A stretch of DNA of 64,000 bases from JANLVJ01 sp031363945 (GCA_031363945.1 JANLVJ010000028.1:1-64000), one strand, 5' to 3'; counted from the stretch's first letter, positions 1-10,989 are shown. Translations and numbers: made by a program. Notes: generated by a model not told the origin, from the letters alone.

Positions 1-2
1 CA

Positions 3-2867
3 ACCATTGACAATAAAACATTAAACGAAGGTAAGCCTGTAGACGTTGACAATGGTCTTACTGCCAAGGTTTAAGGTCTGCAGGTTAATCTGGTAAGTAA
101 TGGGATCAACCCATCAACCCGTATTGTTTTACGGGGTTCCCGCTCAATAAAAGGTAACAATCAGGCTCTTGTTGTTGTAGATGACGTAATTACCAATTCT
201 GATATTCTTGCAACGCTCAACCCGAATGATATTGAGTCTACCACTATTTTAAAAGGGGCAAATGCTTCTGCTTTATACGGTGCTGATGGGGCAAATGGGG
301 TAATTATTGTAACAACGAAGAAAGGCACCAATGGACAGCCATTGATCAACTATTCATTTACCGGTCAGGTTGAGGAACTCTCTTATTTACCCCCTCAAAA
401 TACCCAGTTTGGCAGCTACGGTGGTGAAGCAGCAGGTTCTATAAATGGTGTTACTGGTAATGCTGGACAGTATCCTTCAACGGATAGAAATGGCTTTTAC
501 CTTTACCAGCCATATGAAAACCAGAGCTTTGGCCCGCTATATAATGGTAAATTAGTACCATTGGGTGGTCCGGTTCAAATACATCACAAAGATGGGTCCG
601 TCACTCTTGACACATTGAAAGTTCCGTATAGCTATCATGGCAAAGGTGTTCGTGACTGGTTTAACAAGGCATATACCATACAGCATGATTTTAGTTTTTC
701 AAACGGCAACAAGGATAATGGGTTTTATTTCTCTGTTCAGGATGTAAATAAGACAGGTATTGTGCCCAATGAAAAATATGAAAGAACAGGTTTCAGGGTA
801 AACGGGACCAATAAAAAAGGAATATTCTTCATTAATTACAATGCGAATTACAGTAAAATATCAACCCAGGAAGTCGGTGGTTCTTTTTTTCAGGGCAGAC
901 CTTATTACTTCAATGCTTTTCAAACTCCGGGGCAGGTACCTGTTAATCTTGAAAAGAATATTGATGGTCCATATGGTGACGTAAATGGTTTTTACAGCAG
1001 TTATGCACCAAACCCTGCGTGGCAGTCAAACCATTCGTTCAATAGAAATAAAGATGACCGTTTTTTAGGTGGTGTTTCTATCGGAATTAAACCCACCGAC
1101 TGGTTAACGCTGACAGCAAGAACAGGTATAACATATGATGGGTATTCTTCAAAGTCAACGATTGATGCGGTGAAATTCAGTACTTTTGCCCTGACTGATC
1201 CCACAGGCACATCAGATATGGCATCCCAGCTTAAATTTGTTCCAGCGGCTACATCATTATATGCAGGCAATACAACACAGATTTCAGCTGATTTTCTGGC
1301 GAACTTCAAGAAAAAATTTAACGATTTTTCTGTTGACTTAACCTTGGGTGCCACCACAAAAGATAACACGAGTAAGTATGAATCACTGTCAGCAGCGTCA
1401 CTTGTAATACCCAATTTCTTTAATATAAGCAATGTGCAGGGTGTTCCTGGATATAGTGAGTTTAGCTCACAAAGGCGTTTAATAGGAGGGTTTGGTGATT
1501 TAACAGTTGGGTATAAAAACTGGTTATTTCTAAACGTTACCGGAAGAAAAGATTATACCTCATTATTGAGCGTTGCGAACAGATCTTATTTCTACCCGCA
1601 AGCCAATTTAGGTTTTGTCTTTACCGATGCACTACCTTTTTTAAAGGACAATAAAATTCTTACATATGGTAAACTCTCAGGTAGTATTTCTAAGGTTTAC
1701 CAGGTTAGTATCCCAGAATACAGCTTGAGAAATTTCTATGTGCTGGGAGCTGGTTTCCCATTTGGTTCACAAGCAGGATATGGGCAGTCATCAAGTACTC
1801 TTGATCCAAATTTGAAACCTGAGCAAACCCTGGCTAAAGAAATTGATATTGAACTGGGTTTCCTTGATAATAGAATTAATTTCAAGGCTGCTTATTACAA
1901 AGAAAATACCAAAGACCAGACTTTACCTGTTGATATCTCTGCTGCAACTGGTTTTACCAGCGCACAGATCAATACAGGAGAACTTGAAAATCACGGTTAT
2001 GAGCTTGATTTAAATTTTGCACCAGTTGTAAGTTTAAATAATGGTTTTAGATGGGATTTCGGTGCTAATCTAAGTATTGTTCAAAATAAAGTTATTTCTC
2101 TGTATAAGGGGCTAAAAGAAATTGCTATTTTGAATACCCTTAATTCTTCATTTTCTGGGAAAGCAGATATTTATGCTATCGTTGGCTCACCCTATCCTAT
2201 CCTTAAAACACCTGATTTCCTGAGGGATAAAATGGGTCGGGTAATTGTTGATGGGAGTACGGGCTTACCAAGTGTTGACCCTGTTCTGAAAAATGTAGGT
2301 CAGACCAACCCTAAATACAGACTTGGTTTAAATACATCATTCAGTTTTAAAGGGCTGAGACTTTCAGTAGTTGCTGATTATAGGGCTGGAAATGTTATTT
2401 TGAATGGTATTGGTCAATCACTTGATTTTGGCGGTACTGATGCACATTCAACCCAAAATGGACGGCAGCGCTTTGTCTGGCCCAATTCAGTACTCCTGAA
2501 TGCTGATGGAACTTCAAGCCCAAATAAAAATGTAACGGTGAATGATGGTGGTTATACACTTTATTCAGGGTTTTTGAATTCTGCAGGTGCCGCTGGTACT
2601 CCGTATGTGACCAGTGCTGCGTTTTGGAAACTAAGAGAACTTTCTTTGAGTTATACTATTCCGCAAAGATGGCTTGATCAGACAAAATTCATCAAGAAAG
2701 CTTCAATAGGGCTGGTAGGTCGTAATTTATTAATGTGGAGACCAAAGTCTAATACATTTACCGATCCAGAATTCAGTGAGGATAATAGTAATGCAACTGG
2801 GTATACTACTGTAAACCAGACCCCACCGACAAGGTTATATGGTATTACTGCAAGCATCAGTTTTTAA
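3..2867 (+). pseudogene. SusC/RagA-type TonB-dependent receptor, 5' truncated by window, internal TAA stop
   Basis: Outer-membrane TonB-dependent receptor of the SusC family, expected to import an oligosaccharide or peptide together with the SusD lipoprotein that follows 18 bases later. Frame 3 is coding from the window edge. The plug domain shows RGSRSIKGNNQALVVVDD and then LNPNDIESTTILKGANASAL and GANGVIIVTTKKG, and a long beta-barrel ends in the aromatic TASISF-like terminus. In the same frame a TAA at 72-74 sits inside the conserved plug segment (AKV-stop-GLQV), where relatives have a small residue, so a single change such as TCA to TAA would explain it. No other lesion is visible in 2790 bases. 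The first ATG after the stop (342) lies deep in the plug and is not a credible start. This is a recent nonsense mutation, a sequencing error or a true pseudogene. The gene's 5' end (signal peptide and any N-terminal domain) is outside the window. Confidence 0.88.
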
Positions 2868-2885
2868 TTCTAAATAGGAAAAATC

Positions 2886-4427
2886 ATGAGAAATAAACTT
2901 ATATATATGATGATTTTTGCAGCGTTCCTTGCGGCTTCCTGCAAAAAATATCTGGCGGTAAATGATCCGAACCCAAATAATCCGGTTTCAGTTACTCCAG
3001 ATTTACTCTTACCCGGGGCATTGAATAAAACAGTCAATATGATGACGGCCACTTCCGACGGAGCAAATCTGAGTTTTGATTTTCTGGGTTGGTGGATGGG
3101 CTACTGGTGTGTTTCAGGAACGTATGTGCCTGCAACAATTGATCTTCAGTATGCTGAGCCAAATACCTATAAGCAGGAACTATGGGCTAATCTATATCGA
3201 AATATCAATGATTATAAGAATCTCGAAAATGCAGGAGTGGTAAGCGCACAGCCATTTTATACAGGAATTGCAAAAATCATGGAGGCCTATGATTTTCAAA
3301 CGCTTGTTGATTTATGGGGTAATGTTCCATATTCCCAGGCGTTGAGAGGAACAAACCTGTTACTTCCTAAATATGATGATGCCCAGACTATTTATAATAG
3401 TTTGTTAAAACAGATTGATACGGGCATAGTACTAATTAAATCAGATATGGTTACTACTGCCGGTGGTAATGATATCATGTTTGGGGGTGATCATGGTAAA
3501 TGGGTACGGTTTGCCAATACTGTCAAACTGAGAATTCTTATCCGGCAGTCACAGGTTCCAGGCATACAAACCCTTGTAACAGCAGAATTGGGAACAGTAG
3601 GTTCAGATGGTTATTTAATGCCCAAAGAAGGTGCTTATGTAAATCCAGGATTTCAGAATTCAACGGGTAAGTCAAATCCATTCTGGGAACAATATGGCTA
3701 TAATGTAAGTCTGGCTACTACTGGTAGTAACCAGTATTACAAAGCAGCAACTTATGGTATTACTTTTTATCAAAATACCAAGGACTCGCGCATTGGTTAT
3801 TTTTATGCGCCATCAGCTGTAAAAAGCACCAAATACCTGGGTGGCGTATTTGGAGATACGGGTGTTCCTGGTGAATCAGGAATTGGTGGCAATGGTTCAG
3901 ATGGCGGTGCAACTATTCAGGATCCAACCCTACCTACTCCCTCAGGTCTGCTACAAGGCTCTTCATCTGATGCAGTGCTGATTTCGTCTTTTGAAAGTCA
4001 GTTTCTTCAATCTGAAGCAGCATATCGTGGCTGGATCTCTGGTGACCCACAGGCATTGTATAATGAGGCAATTACCGAATCGTTTGAATACCTTATCATA
4101 AAAAGTTTAAAAGATCAAAAACTAGTAAAATATGCTGATTCATCAGCCAATGCGTATTATTCACAGCCTATTAATAATGTGAATTACGCCATCAGCACAA
4201 ATAAACTGCAGGCAATTATTACCCAGAAATGGGCTGCTTTGAATGGAATTTCGATGTTAGAGGCGTATGATGATTTTCGCAGAACGGGTTTTCCGAACGA
4301 TCTACCTCAATCGGCCCAGGCTAATCATCCATTTCCCAGAAGGTTACTTTATCCACAAACAGAACAATCAACCAATGCAGCGAATGTACCTGCAACACCA
4401 GCAAAAATATTTTGGGTAACTCAATAA
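2886..4427 (+). CDS. SusD/RagB-like outer-membrane lipoprotein (SusD-like_2 type)
   Basis: Surface lipoprotein that caps the SusC channel and binds the substrate. It is 513 aa with a type II signal peptide and lipobox LAASC (Cys19), followed by the YLAVNDPNPNNP segment common near the mature N terminus. Helical TPR-like regions follow (for example ALYNEAITESFEYL), and a DDFRRTGFP motif near the C terminus is typical of the SusD-like_2 subgroup. It lies 18 bases after the SusC-like gene and 7 bases before a DUF1735 lipoprotein, so the three form one operon. If the upstream SusC is truly broken, this protein would lack its channel. The substrate cannot be deduced, as no degradative enzyme is encoded nearby. 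Confidence 0.93.
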   Translation: MRNKLIYMMIFAAFLAASCKKYLAVNDPNPNNPVSVTPDLLLPGALNKTVNMMTATSDGANLSFDFLGWWMGYWCVSGTYVPATIDLQYAEPNTYKQELWANLYRNINDYKNLENAGVVSAQPFYTGIAKIMEAYDFQTLVDLWGNVPYSQALRGTNLLLPKYDDAQTIYNSLLKQIDTGIVLIKSDMVTTAGGNDIMFGGDHGKWVRFANTVKLRILIRQSQVPGIQTLVTAELGTVGSDGYLMPKEGAYVNPGFQNSTGKSNPFWEQYGYNVSLATTGSNQYYKAATYGITFYQNTKDSRIGYFYAPSAVKSTKYLGGVFGDTGVPGESGIGGNGSDGGATIQDPTLPTPSGLLQGSSSDAVLISSFESQFLQSEAAYRGWISGDPQALYNEAITESFEYLIIKSLKDQKLVKYADSSANAYYSQPINNVNYAISTNKLQAIITQKWAALNGISMLEAYDDFRRTGFPNDLPQSAQANHPFPRRLLYPQTEQSTNAANVPATPAKIFWVTQ

Positions 4428-4434
4428 TCAGATC

Positions 4435-5310
4435 ATGAAAAGACAACAATATATACTTTTTGCCTTTCTTGCTATAGGAGCAATGTTCGGCCTTGGCTCC
4501 TGCCTGAAAGATCCTGGAAGGCTTGATTTTTCTCAATCAGGACCGGTTATTGAATTTCCACTACCGTATACCTTGGCTGGTAAAAACCTGCGGATACTGA
4601 ATCCACTGGTAAGTTCAACGGCACAGGTGTATCCGATTGATTTAAATATTGCATCACCAAACGTGCTCCCTTATGACGTGACTGTCAATGTAATAGTAGA
4701 TCCTAATGGGATAAAAAAATATATTGCCATACAGGAAGCATCAGGAGATAGTACACAATATATTGCTCCACCCGCTTCTGCCTATAGTTTTACACCTACT
4801 CAGGTTGTGATTCCTAAAGGAACTAGAATAGGAACCATCAGCGTTTCCCTGATTACATCAGGTCTTGACCTTAGCCAGTCTTTTATTCTGCCCCTGACTA
4901 TCTCAACAGTTAGCCCAGCTAGCGTGACTATTTCAGGTAATTTCGGTAGTGAATACTTAAAAATTGCGCCAAAAAACCAGTTGGATGGGGTATATGCTGA
5001 AGTTGGGGTGTTTACCCGGCTTGGAGTTTCCAGGGCAATTGAAAATGCTTCACCAACAAAAAGTCTTGCCACAGTTAATGCTAATACTGTTGCAACTTAT
5101 CTGGCTGATATTACAAGTTACCCTATCAACCTTACCGTTAATGCCGATAATACAGTGACCATCACCCCTCAGGGTAATACTCCTGCACTCGCATTTCCTG
5201 GTCCAAATACTTATGACCCAGTGAATAAGATATTTACTCTGAACTATTCATATGGTGGTGGAACCAGAACTGGTACAGAACAATTAACGAATACCGGGCC
5301 AAGGCCTTAA
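4435..5310 (+). CDS. DUF1735 (BT_3987-like) surface lipoprotein
   Basis: 291-aa lipoprotein with signal peptide and lipobox LGSC (Cys23). Residues about 70-150 match the DUF1735/BT_3987-type N-terminal domain: a VTVNVIVDP strand, an ASAYSFTPTQVVIPKG stretch, then GTISVSL. This beta-sandwich is common in accessory lipoproteins encoded directly after SusD. The C-terminal half (about 180-291) is a further beta-rich domain I cannot name with confidence; DUF4361-like is possible. It is the third gene of the susC-susD operon, 7 bases after SusD, and is closed by a strong terminator. It probably sits on the cell surface and assists glycan binding; this role is inferred from family context only. Confidence 0.82.
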   Translation: MKRQQYILFAFLAIGAMFGLGSCLKDPGRLDFSQSGPVIEFPLPYTLAGKNLRILNPLVSSTAQVYPIDLNIASPNVLPYDVTVNVIVDPNGIKKYIAIQEASGDSTQYIAPPASAYSFTPTQVVIPKGTRIGTISVSLITSGLDLSQSFILPLTISTVSPASVTISGNFGSEYLKIAPKNQLDGVYAEVGVFTRLGVSRAIENASPTKSLATVNANTVATYLADITSYPINLTVNADNTVTITPQGNTPALAFPGPNTYDPVNKIFTLNYSYGGGTRTGTEQLTNTGPRP

Positions 5311-5321
5311 GTAATCTTCAT

Positions 5322-5369
5322 CTTTTATAGAACTGGCTATTTTGGGCTGGTTCTATAAAAGGTTTTTTT
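5322..5369 (+). terminator. Rho-independent terminator of the first SusCD operon
   Basis: A 16-bp stem (arms 5322-5337 and 5346-5361, 12 outer pairs perfect, two inner G-T pairs) closes an 8-base loop and is followed by seven T residues at 5363-5369. It stands 12 bases after the DUF1735 lipoprotein stop codon. Confidence 0.9.
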
Positions 5370-5412
5370 GAATTCTAGTAAATTGCAGAGTCTATCCTCC
5401 AACTGGTGAATG

Positions 5413-6145
5413 TCATAAATCAAGTATTATTTGATTATTCGTGTTAATACTTTCCAGAATACATACATACAGAGCCCTTTCAGCCTCTTTTATGGTAGCA
5501 TAATCTGCCAGTTATATTTTAGGCAACCATATACCTATGCGATAAGTCAGTGGTCTGAATGCGATACTTTCAACACACACTGCTACGAGTGTTTTCTTTC
5601 CGCATAATGCGGGCAATAAGGCGCCGGGAAGCCTTCAAACAGTAACGTTTTAATCAACGGGATATTCTAGGACTACCATATCGGCCTTTGCGTTGCTGAT
5701 AAATGGATTTAATTTCTGCAACAAGCTGCATATGGCTTTGAGCACTTGGGCCAACTGGTGCAGTTAACCAATAGTAATAACCGCTTACACTCACTTTAAG
5801 AACACTACACATCTTCTCTGGCCGGAAATAAATTAGTATATCCCTATACAAACCCGAATGTTTTCCATCTTCCCTGGAAAAGATGCTAACGGCTTTTTTT
5901 AAGATATCACGTTCTAAGTTTGATTCCCGTAATTCCCACGTCAAACGCTTTATCTGCTTTTGTTTTTCTGTTAACCTCGTGCCAGCTCGCTCAATAGTCT
6001 CGCCTTGCTTCAGCATTTTTCTTGATTTACCTTACAGACTGTTAGAAGTTTTAGGTCGTGAGCGTGTTTCATTTACAGAGCTTTTAACATAGGCCATGTC
6101 GATTGCCATTGCCTTGAATTTGCTGTCATATGATCTTCTTTTCAC
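5413..6145 (-). mobile_element. IS3-family (IS150-like) transposase remnant, decayed
   Basis: Read on the minus strand, a GTG at 6143-6145 begins KRRSYDSKFKAMAIDMAY, the start of an IS150-type OrfA helix-turn-helix. After a frame-breaking gap the frame resumes at 6016 with the OrfA tail (LRESNLERDILKKAVSIFSR) and the OrfB start (FRPEKMCSVLKVSVSGYYYW, then KGRYGSPRISR). In-frame stops at 5654-5656 (TGA), 5570-5572 (TGA) and 5519-5521 (TAA) interrupt otherwise recognisable OrfB sequence (LKASRRLIARIMRKENTRSS). A last piece in another frame, ending at 5413, resembles an OrfB C terminus (ATIKEAERALYV), which implies that most of the DDE catalytic core is deleted. OrfA and OrfB would normally be joined by frameshifting; here they are fused. 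Terminal inverted repeats were not identified, so the outer limits are approximate. The remnant lies directly upstream of the second SusC gene. Confidence 0.85.
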
Positions 6146-6276
6146 AACGACTTCATTTATTGGTTAGTTAAAATCAATAAAACCTGAATTACTAATACCT
6201 CCAGTTAAATGTAACAACTCTACAACCTTCTAAAAAATCTTGCGTTTAATTAGTTTTTACAAAAACAATTTTAAAA

Positions 6277-9200
6277 ATGAAGAAATTTCTACCCAGAAAA
6301 TGGCTTTTGATTTTAGTTATTTCCCCCTTTCTCTACTTTTCTGGCTACGCACAAAGCGTTATCTCAGGTAAGGTCACATCACGTCAAGATAAACAAGGTC
6401 TGGCAGGTGTAACTATTAAAGAAATAGGAACACCCCAAGGTACATTTACAGACGCCAATGGAGGTTATACACTCACTGCAAGCAGAGGTGCGAGGCTGTC
6501 ATTCTCATTGATTGGTTTCGAAACTCAGGTTGTTACTGTTGGAAGTGGTAAACTTATTAATATTATTCTGGCCACGCAAAGTACTTCAATATCAGAAGTG
6601 GTTGTGACTGCTCTGGGAATTAAAAGAGAGCGTAAAACACTATCATACTCTGTAGGTACTGTAAAAAGTGAGCAGATTACCAATAATACCAATGCATTTT
6701 CAGCAATTGAAGGTAAGGTGGCCGGTGTTTCTATCAATAGTTCTGGTGGTCAGGTTGGCGCATCTTCGAATATTCTGATTCGCGGTACAACCAGTATTAC
6801 CGGAAATAACCAGGCCCTGATTATTGTTGATGGGGTGCCGATTGATAATACTGTAAATGTGACAGAAGCAAATACCGGAGGGGCTCCATCTCCAAATAGG
6901 GCGATTGATATTGACCCTGCAGATATTGATAATGTATCTGTTTTAAAAGGTGGGGCAGCTGTTGCACTGTATGGTTTGCAAGGAACAAATGGGGTTGTTG
7001 TTATTACCACCAAAAAAGGTCAGAAGGGTGCTCCTAAAGTTGAATTATTAAGTTCAATTGCATTTGATAAGGTTGACAGGTTACCATTTCTTCAAAACAT
7101 ATATGCTCAGGGCAAGAATGGTAAATTTTTAGGTCCTGATAAAGGTCAAACCAGGTCATGGGGCCCAAAACTTACCGATCTGCGTTATAATGGGGATGCT
7201 ACTTATAAGTATGATTCAAATGGAGGGCTTGTTTTGGCTACTGATCCTATGGCAACAGAAAAAAAGCCTAATTTTTATAATAACGTAAATAATTTCTTTC
7301 AGACGGGTGTAACTTTTAATAACAATATCGCAGTTTCTGGAGGTGGTGATAATGCAGTTTACCGTGTTTCAGCTGGTATTGAAAAGCAGAACGGTATTGT
7401 GCCAACAACTTTTTTTCAACGTATAAATTTAAAGACCAGTGGCTCTGCAACAGTTGCCAAAAACATGAAGGTTGATGGTGATATAAATTATATCAATTCA
7501 ACGGGTAATTTTGCCCAGCAAGGTTCTAACATTTCAGGCGTATTTCTACCACTTTACCGTACTCCGATAAACTTTGATGATAAGAACGGTACCACTAATG
7601 TCCATGACCGAAGAGCCTATCAGTTTGCTGATGGTTCTCAGCGTGATTATACGGGTGGGCACTTTAATAACCCGTATTTTGCCTTGAATCAGGATCCATA
7701 TATTTCTGAAGTAAACCGGGTGATCGGAGATATTAATCTTGCTTATACCCCATTACCCTGGTTAGGCTTTAATTACAAATTAGGGGGTGATATTTATTCT
7801 GATAACAGAACCCAGAAATTTGAAAAGGGTGATGTTAGTTCCCCCTTTGGAAAAATCATTTCAGACAATTACCTCTATAAAATTATAAACTCTGATTTTC
7901 AGATTAACCTCAAGCACAACATAACTCCAGATGTGACTGCCAGTTTATTAGTAGGTGCTGGAATTTGGTCAAAATCGTATACTCAAACGCAATTAACCGG
8001 GTCAAATTTTTTAATACCTAATTTCGTAAACGTTAATAACTCTTCAGCTTTCAGCGGTTTTACAAATCTTCAAACCCAGCATCGTAATTCTTATTACTCA
8101 ATTTTGAATCTGGCTTATAAAGACCAGCTGTTTTTAGATGCATCTTACCGTGTAGATTATTCAACTGCACTGAATCCGAAGAATAATGCCTTTACCAATC
8201 CTGCACTGGGTATGAGCTGGATTTTTACCGAGCTTCCCTTTTTGAAAGATAACTCAGTTCTATCATTTGGTAAGTTAAGGGCTTCATTTGCTACAACAGG
8301 TAATGATGCTACACCATACAACCTCCTTAATACCTTTAATTCACAGACTTTTGCAGACGGTTTGACCAATGGTATCACTTATCCCTTCTTAACGAGTATT
8401 GGTGGGTTTACGCAAGGTGCAACGCTGGGAAATCCAAATCTTAGAGCTGAAAAGACGTTCACCTATGAATTTGGTGGTGAATTAAGTTTCTTTAAAGATA
8501 GGTTAACACTCGATGCTACTTATTATGATAAAGAAGGAACCTCGCTGATTATCAATGTACCCCTGACTGCATCATCAGGATATGCCACTCAAACTCTGAA
8601 CGTGGCTTCAATGAGTAATAAAGGTATTGAGCTTGCCTTAAATGTGATCCCGGTTAAAGTAGCGGGCTTTCAGTGGGTACTGGGTGGTAATTTTTCAAAG
8701 AATGTGAATAAGGTAATAAAATTAGGGGTTGATCAGGTAAGCTTTGGAGGTTTTACGGGTATCACAGTAGCCGCTATTCAAGGATATCCTAACCAGAGTT
8801 TCTTTGGACCAACCTTCGAGACCGATAACAAGGGTAATCAGGTTATTGATGATGTGAAAACTGATGCAGGTTATGGTTACCCTATTGCAGGTCAGGTAAG
8901 TAAATACGTCGGTAATGCATTGCCAAAATGGAATGCGGGTATAACCAACACGTTCACATATAAAGGTATCCGCTTATTCGCCCTGATTGATATTCGTCAT
9001 GGTGGTTCATTATGGAATGGTACAGAAGGGGCTTTAATTTCCTATGGTAAATCAGATTTAACCCTGAAAAGAGGTACTCAGACTGTTTTCGCCGGTGTTA
9101 ACGGGCATACAGATGCAAATGGCGTTGTAGTAATTGATGGTGGTAAAAACACCACTTCAGCCACGTTGAGCGAGGGTTGGTATAGAGGTAATGGTGGTGG

Positions 9201-9477
9201 TTTTGGTAATGTTGCCAGTCAGTTTGTTCAGGATGGTGGATGGGTAAGGTTAAGAGAAGTAAATCTTTCTTACGCATTGAATAAAAACTGGTTCAAAACC
9301 GGACCTGTTAAATCTATTGAAGTGGGAGCCTTTGGCCGTAACCTCTGGTTACATACAAAATATCATGGCCAGGATCCTGAAACCAGTCTGCAAGGTGCAG
9401 GGAACGCACAGGGATTAGATTATTTTCAAACTCCCGGTGCAAAAACCTATGGTTTAAATCTTAAGGTGATTCTTTAA
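6277..9477 (+). CDS. SusC/RagA-type TonB-linked outer-membrane receptor
   Basis: 1066 aa, complete. A signal peptide ends near FSGYAQS (residue ~25). A CarboxypepD_reg-like beta-sandwich follows (about 28-110, GKVTSRQDKQGLAGVTIKE and GTFTDANGGYTL), then the TonB-box-like EVVVTALGIKRERKTLSYSV and a plug domain (LIRGTTSITGNNQALIIVDG, then GTNGVVVITTKKG). A 22-strand-type barrel ends in an aromatic C-terminal strand (TYGLNLKVIL). It lacks the N-terminal STN domain that couples receptors to anti-sigma factors. A SusD partner follows 66 bases downstream. It should import an oligomeric nutrient across the outer membrane using TonB; the substrate is unknown. The IS3 remnant ends about 130 bases upstream, so its promoter region may have been altered. 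Confidence 0.95.
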   Translation: MKKFLPRKWLLILVISPFLYFSGYAQSVISGKVTSRQDKQGLAGVTIKEIGTPQGTFTDANGGYTLTASRGARLSFSLIGFETQVVTVGSGKLINIILATQSTSISEVVVTALGIKRERKTLSYSVGTVKSEQITNNTNAFSAIEGKVAGVSINSSGGQVGASSNILIRGTTSITGNNQALIIVDGVPIDNTVNVTEANTGGAPSPNRAIDIDPADIDNVSVLKGGAAVALYGLQGTNGVVVITTKKGQKGAPKVELLSSIAFDKVDRLPFLQNIYAQGKNGKFLGPDKGQTRSWGPKLTDLRYNGDATYKYDSNGGLVLATDPMATEKKPNFYNNVNNFFQTGVTFNNNIAVSGGGDNAVYRVSAGIEKQNGIVPTTFFQRINLKTSGSATVAKNMKVDGDINYINSTGNFAQQGSNISGVFLPLYRTPINFDDKNGTTNVHDRRAYQFADGSQRDYTGGHFNNPYFALNQDPYISEVNRVIGDINLAYTPLPWLGFNYKLGGDIYSDNRTQKFEKGDVSSPFGKIISDNYLYKIINSDFQINLKHNITPDVTASLLVGAGIWSKSYTQTQLTGSNFLIPNFVNVNNSSAFSGFTNLQTQHRNSYYSILNLAYKDQLFLDASYRVDYSTALNPKNNAFTNPALGMSWIFTELPFLKDNSVLSFGKLRASFATTGNDATPYNLLNTFNSQTFADGLTNGITYPFLTSIGGFTQGATLGNPNLRAEKTFTYEFGGELSFFKDRLTLDATYYDKEGTSLIINVPLTASSGYATQTLNVASMSNKGIELALNVIPVKVAGFQWVLGGNFSKNVNKVIKLGVDQVSFGGFTGITVAAIQGYPNQSFFGPTFETDNKGNQVIDDVKTDAGYGYPIAGQVSKYVGNALPKWNAGITNTFTYKGIRLFALIDIRHGGSLWNGTEGALISYGKSDLTLKRGTQTVFAGVNGHTDANGVVVIDGGKNTTSATLSEGWYRGNGGGFGNVASQFVQDGGWVRLREVNLSYALNKNWFKTGPVKSIEVGAFGRNLWLHTKYHGQDPETSLQGAGNAQGLDYFQTPGAKTYGLNLKVIL

Positions 9478-9543
9478 GACTGGTAATCATAATTTTTGGC
9501 GAATCTATCTAGCTAATCATTTAAAACATTCAAACGAAAAAAA

Positions 9544-10968
9544 ATGAAAAATCAATTAATATATTCCTTGATTTTTGCTGGAACCCTGCTCATCGGAGCA
9601 TCCTCCTGTAAAAAGACATTCATGGATCCGGCAATAAATGTTAATCCAAATAGCTCTGGCATTGCCAGTGATGCGAGCTTATTACCATCTATCATAGTGC
9701 CTGTTGCTTATAATACAGGGGGCTCTTTATCCTGGTATACCTCGATGCTTGACCAGCAGACAGTAGGTGTTTCTAATCAATTTTCCAATTTCTCAGCATA
9801 TATTACCTCTACTTCAGATTATGATAACATCTGGGCAAATATTTATCAGAATTGCCTGATCAATGCTACTATTTTAAACAAGCAGGCCACGGCTGAAGGA
9901 AATCTGTATTATGCAGGTATCACGAAAGTACTGATTGCCTATCAGATGGGTCTTACAACTGATTTATGGGGTGATGTGCCCTTTTCACAAGCTTTTAAAG
10001 GTGCTTCTGGTAATTCTACCCCAGTTTTTGACAAGCAGCAGGATATTTATGTTAGTTTATTTAAATTACTTGACTCAGCAAAAAGCCAGCTTGGTAGTGC
10101 CAAGGGAGGAATTAATACACCTACTACTGATGATGTAAGTTCTTATCATGGCAATAATGCCCAATGGTTAAAGCTTGCCAATCTGATGACAGCCAGGCTT
10201 GCTATTCACTTATCTAAAGTTGATCCTACCTATGCCCAGAAAGCAATTGATGCGATTGCTGCGGGTGCATTTGCATCAAATGCCGATAATTTCAGTGTGA
10301 CTTTTGGCACTGATGGTAATAGTAATAATCCAAACTTTCAGTTAGGGTCACAGCGGGGTGGTTATTTTAGTTATGGTGGTTCAGGTACATTGGGTACACC
10401 TGCGACCGCTTCTAATTATATCTTTCTGCCACATCAGATGTTTTTGAACAATGACCCAAGACTGGCAGTTTATGTTACGGCTTATGATGATCCGTCAGCC
10501 TCTGCAGCTGACGTAGGAGATTACTTTGGTAGCCAGAATACACCGGCTGCTTCCGTTAACCTGGTTACTTATGCCGAGCAAAATTTTATTCTTGCCGAAG
10601 CATATAACAGGCAGGGTAACGCTGCTGCTGCGCAAACGGCATATGCTGCCGCACTGACAGCTTCTTTTAACCAGTTTAGTCTTGATGCCACTGCTGCAGG
10701 AATGACATATATAAATGCCAATTCCCTTCTGCCTGCTGATCCGACTGCGGCATTACAGCAGATCATGACGCAAAAATATTTTGCACTATATCTGAATCCA
10801 GAAGTTTATACAGACTGGCGTAGAACCGGCTATCCTGCACTTTCAAGTGCTGTTGCGGGTGTAGCCATACCACGCAGGTTTTTATATCCATTACAAGAAT
10901 ATAGTTATAATAAGGCTAATGTACCAGTAGATATCAACCTGACCAGCCGGGTATATTGGGATAAATAA
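9544..10968 (+). CDS. SusD/RagB-like outer-membrane lipoprotein (SusD-like_2 type)
   Basis: 474-aa substrate-binding lipoprotein, partner of the preceding SusC. The lipobox is GASSC (Cys22). The mature N terminus has the FMDPAINVNPNSS pattern. Mid-protein segments such as TDLWGDVPFSQAFKG are a SusD-family hallmark (also seen as VDLWGNVPYSQALRG in the first SusD). The C-terminal DWRRTGYP motif is typical of the SusD-like_2 subgroup. An alanine-rich TPR stretch lies near residues 345-380. It is shorter than the first SusD of the window. A terminator-like hairpin follows 21 bases after the stop, so the operon seems to be just these two genes. Confidence 0.94.
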   Translation: MKNQLIYSLIFAGTLLIGASSCKKTFMDPAINVNPNSSGIASDASLLPSIIVPVAYNTGGSLSWYTSMLDQQTVGVSNQFSNFSAYITSTSDYDNIWANIYQNCLINATILNKQATAEGNLYYAGITKVLIAYQMGLTTDLWGDVPFSQAFKGASGNSTPVFDKQQDIYVSLFKLLDSAKSQLGSAKGGINTPTTDDVSSYHGNNAQWLKLANLMTARLAIHLSKVDPTYAQKAIDAIAAGAFASNADNFSVTFGTDGNSNNPNFQLGSQRGGYFSYGGSGTLGTPATASNYIFLPHQMFLNNDPRLAVYVTAYDDPSASAADVGDYFGSQNTPAASVNLVTYAEQNFILAEAYNRQGNAAAAQTAYAAALTASFNQFSLDATAAGMTYINANSLLPADPTAALQQIMTQKYFALYLNPEVYTDWRRTGYPALSSAVAGVAIPRRFLYPLQEYSYNKANVPVDINLTSRVYWDK

Positions 10969-10989
10969 TACTATTACAGCTTTAATTAG

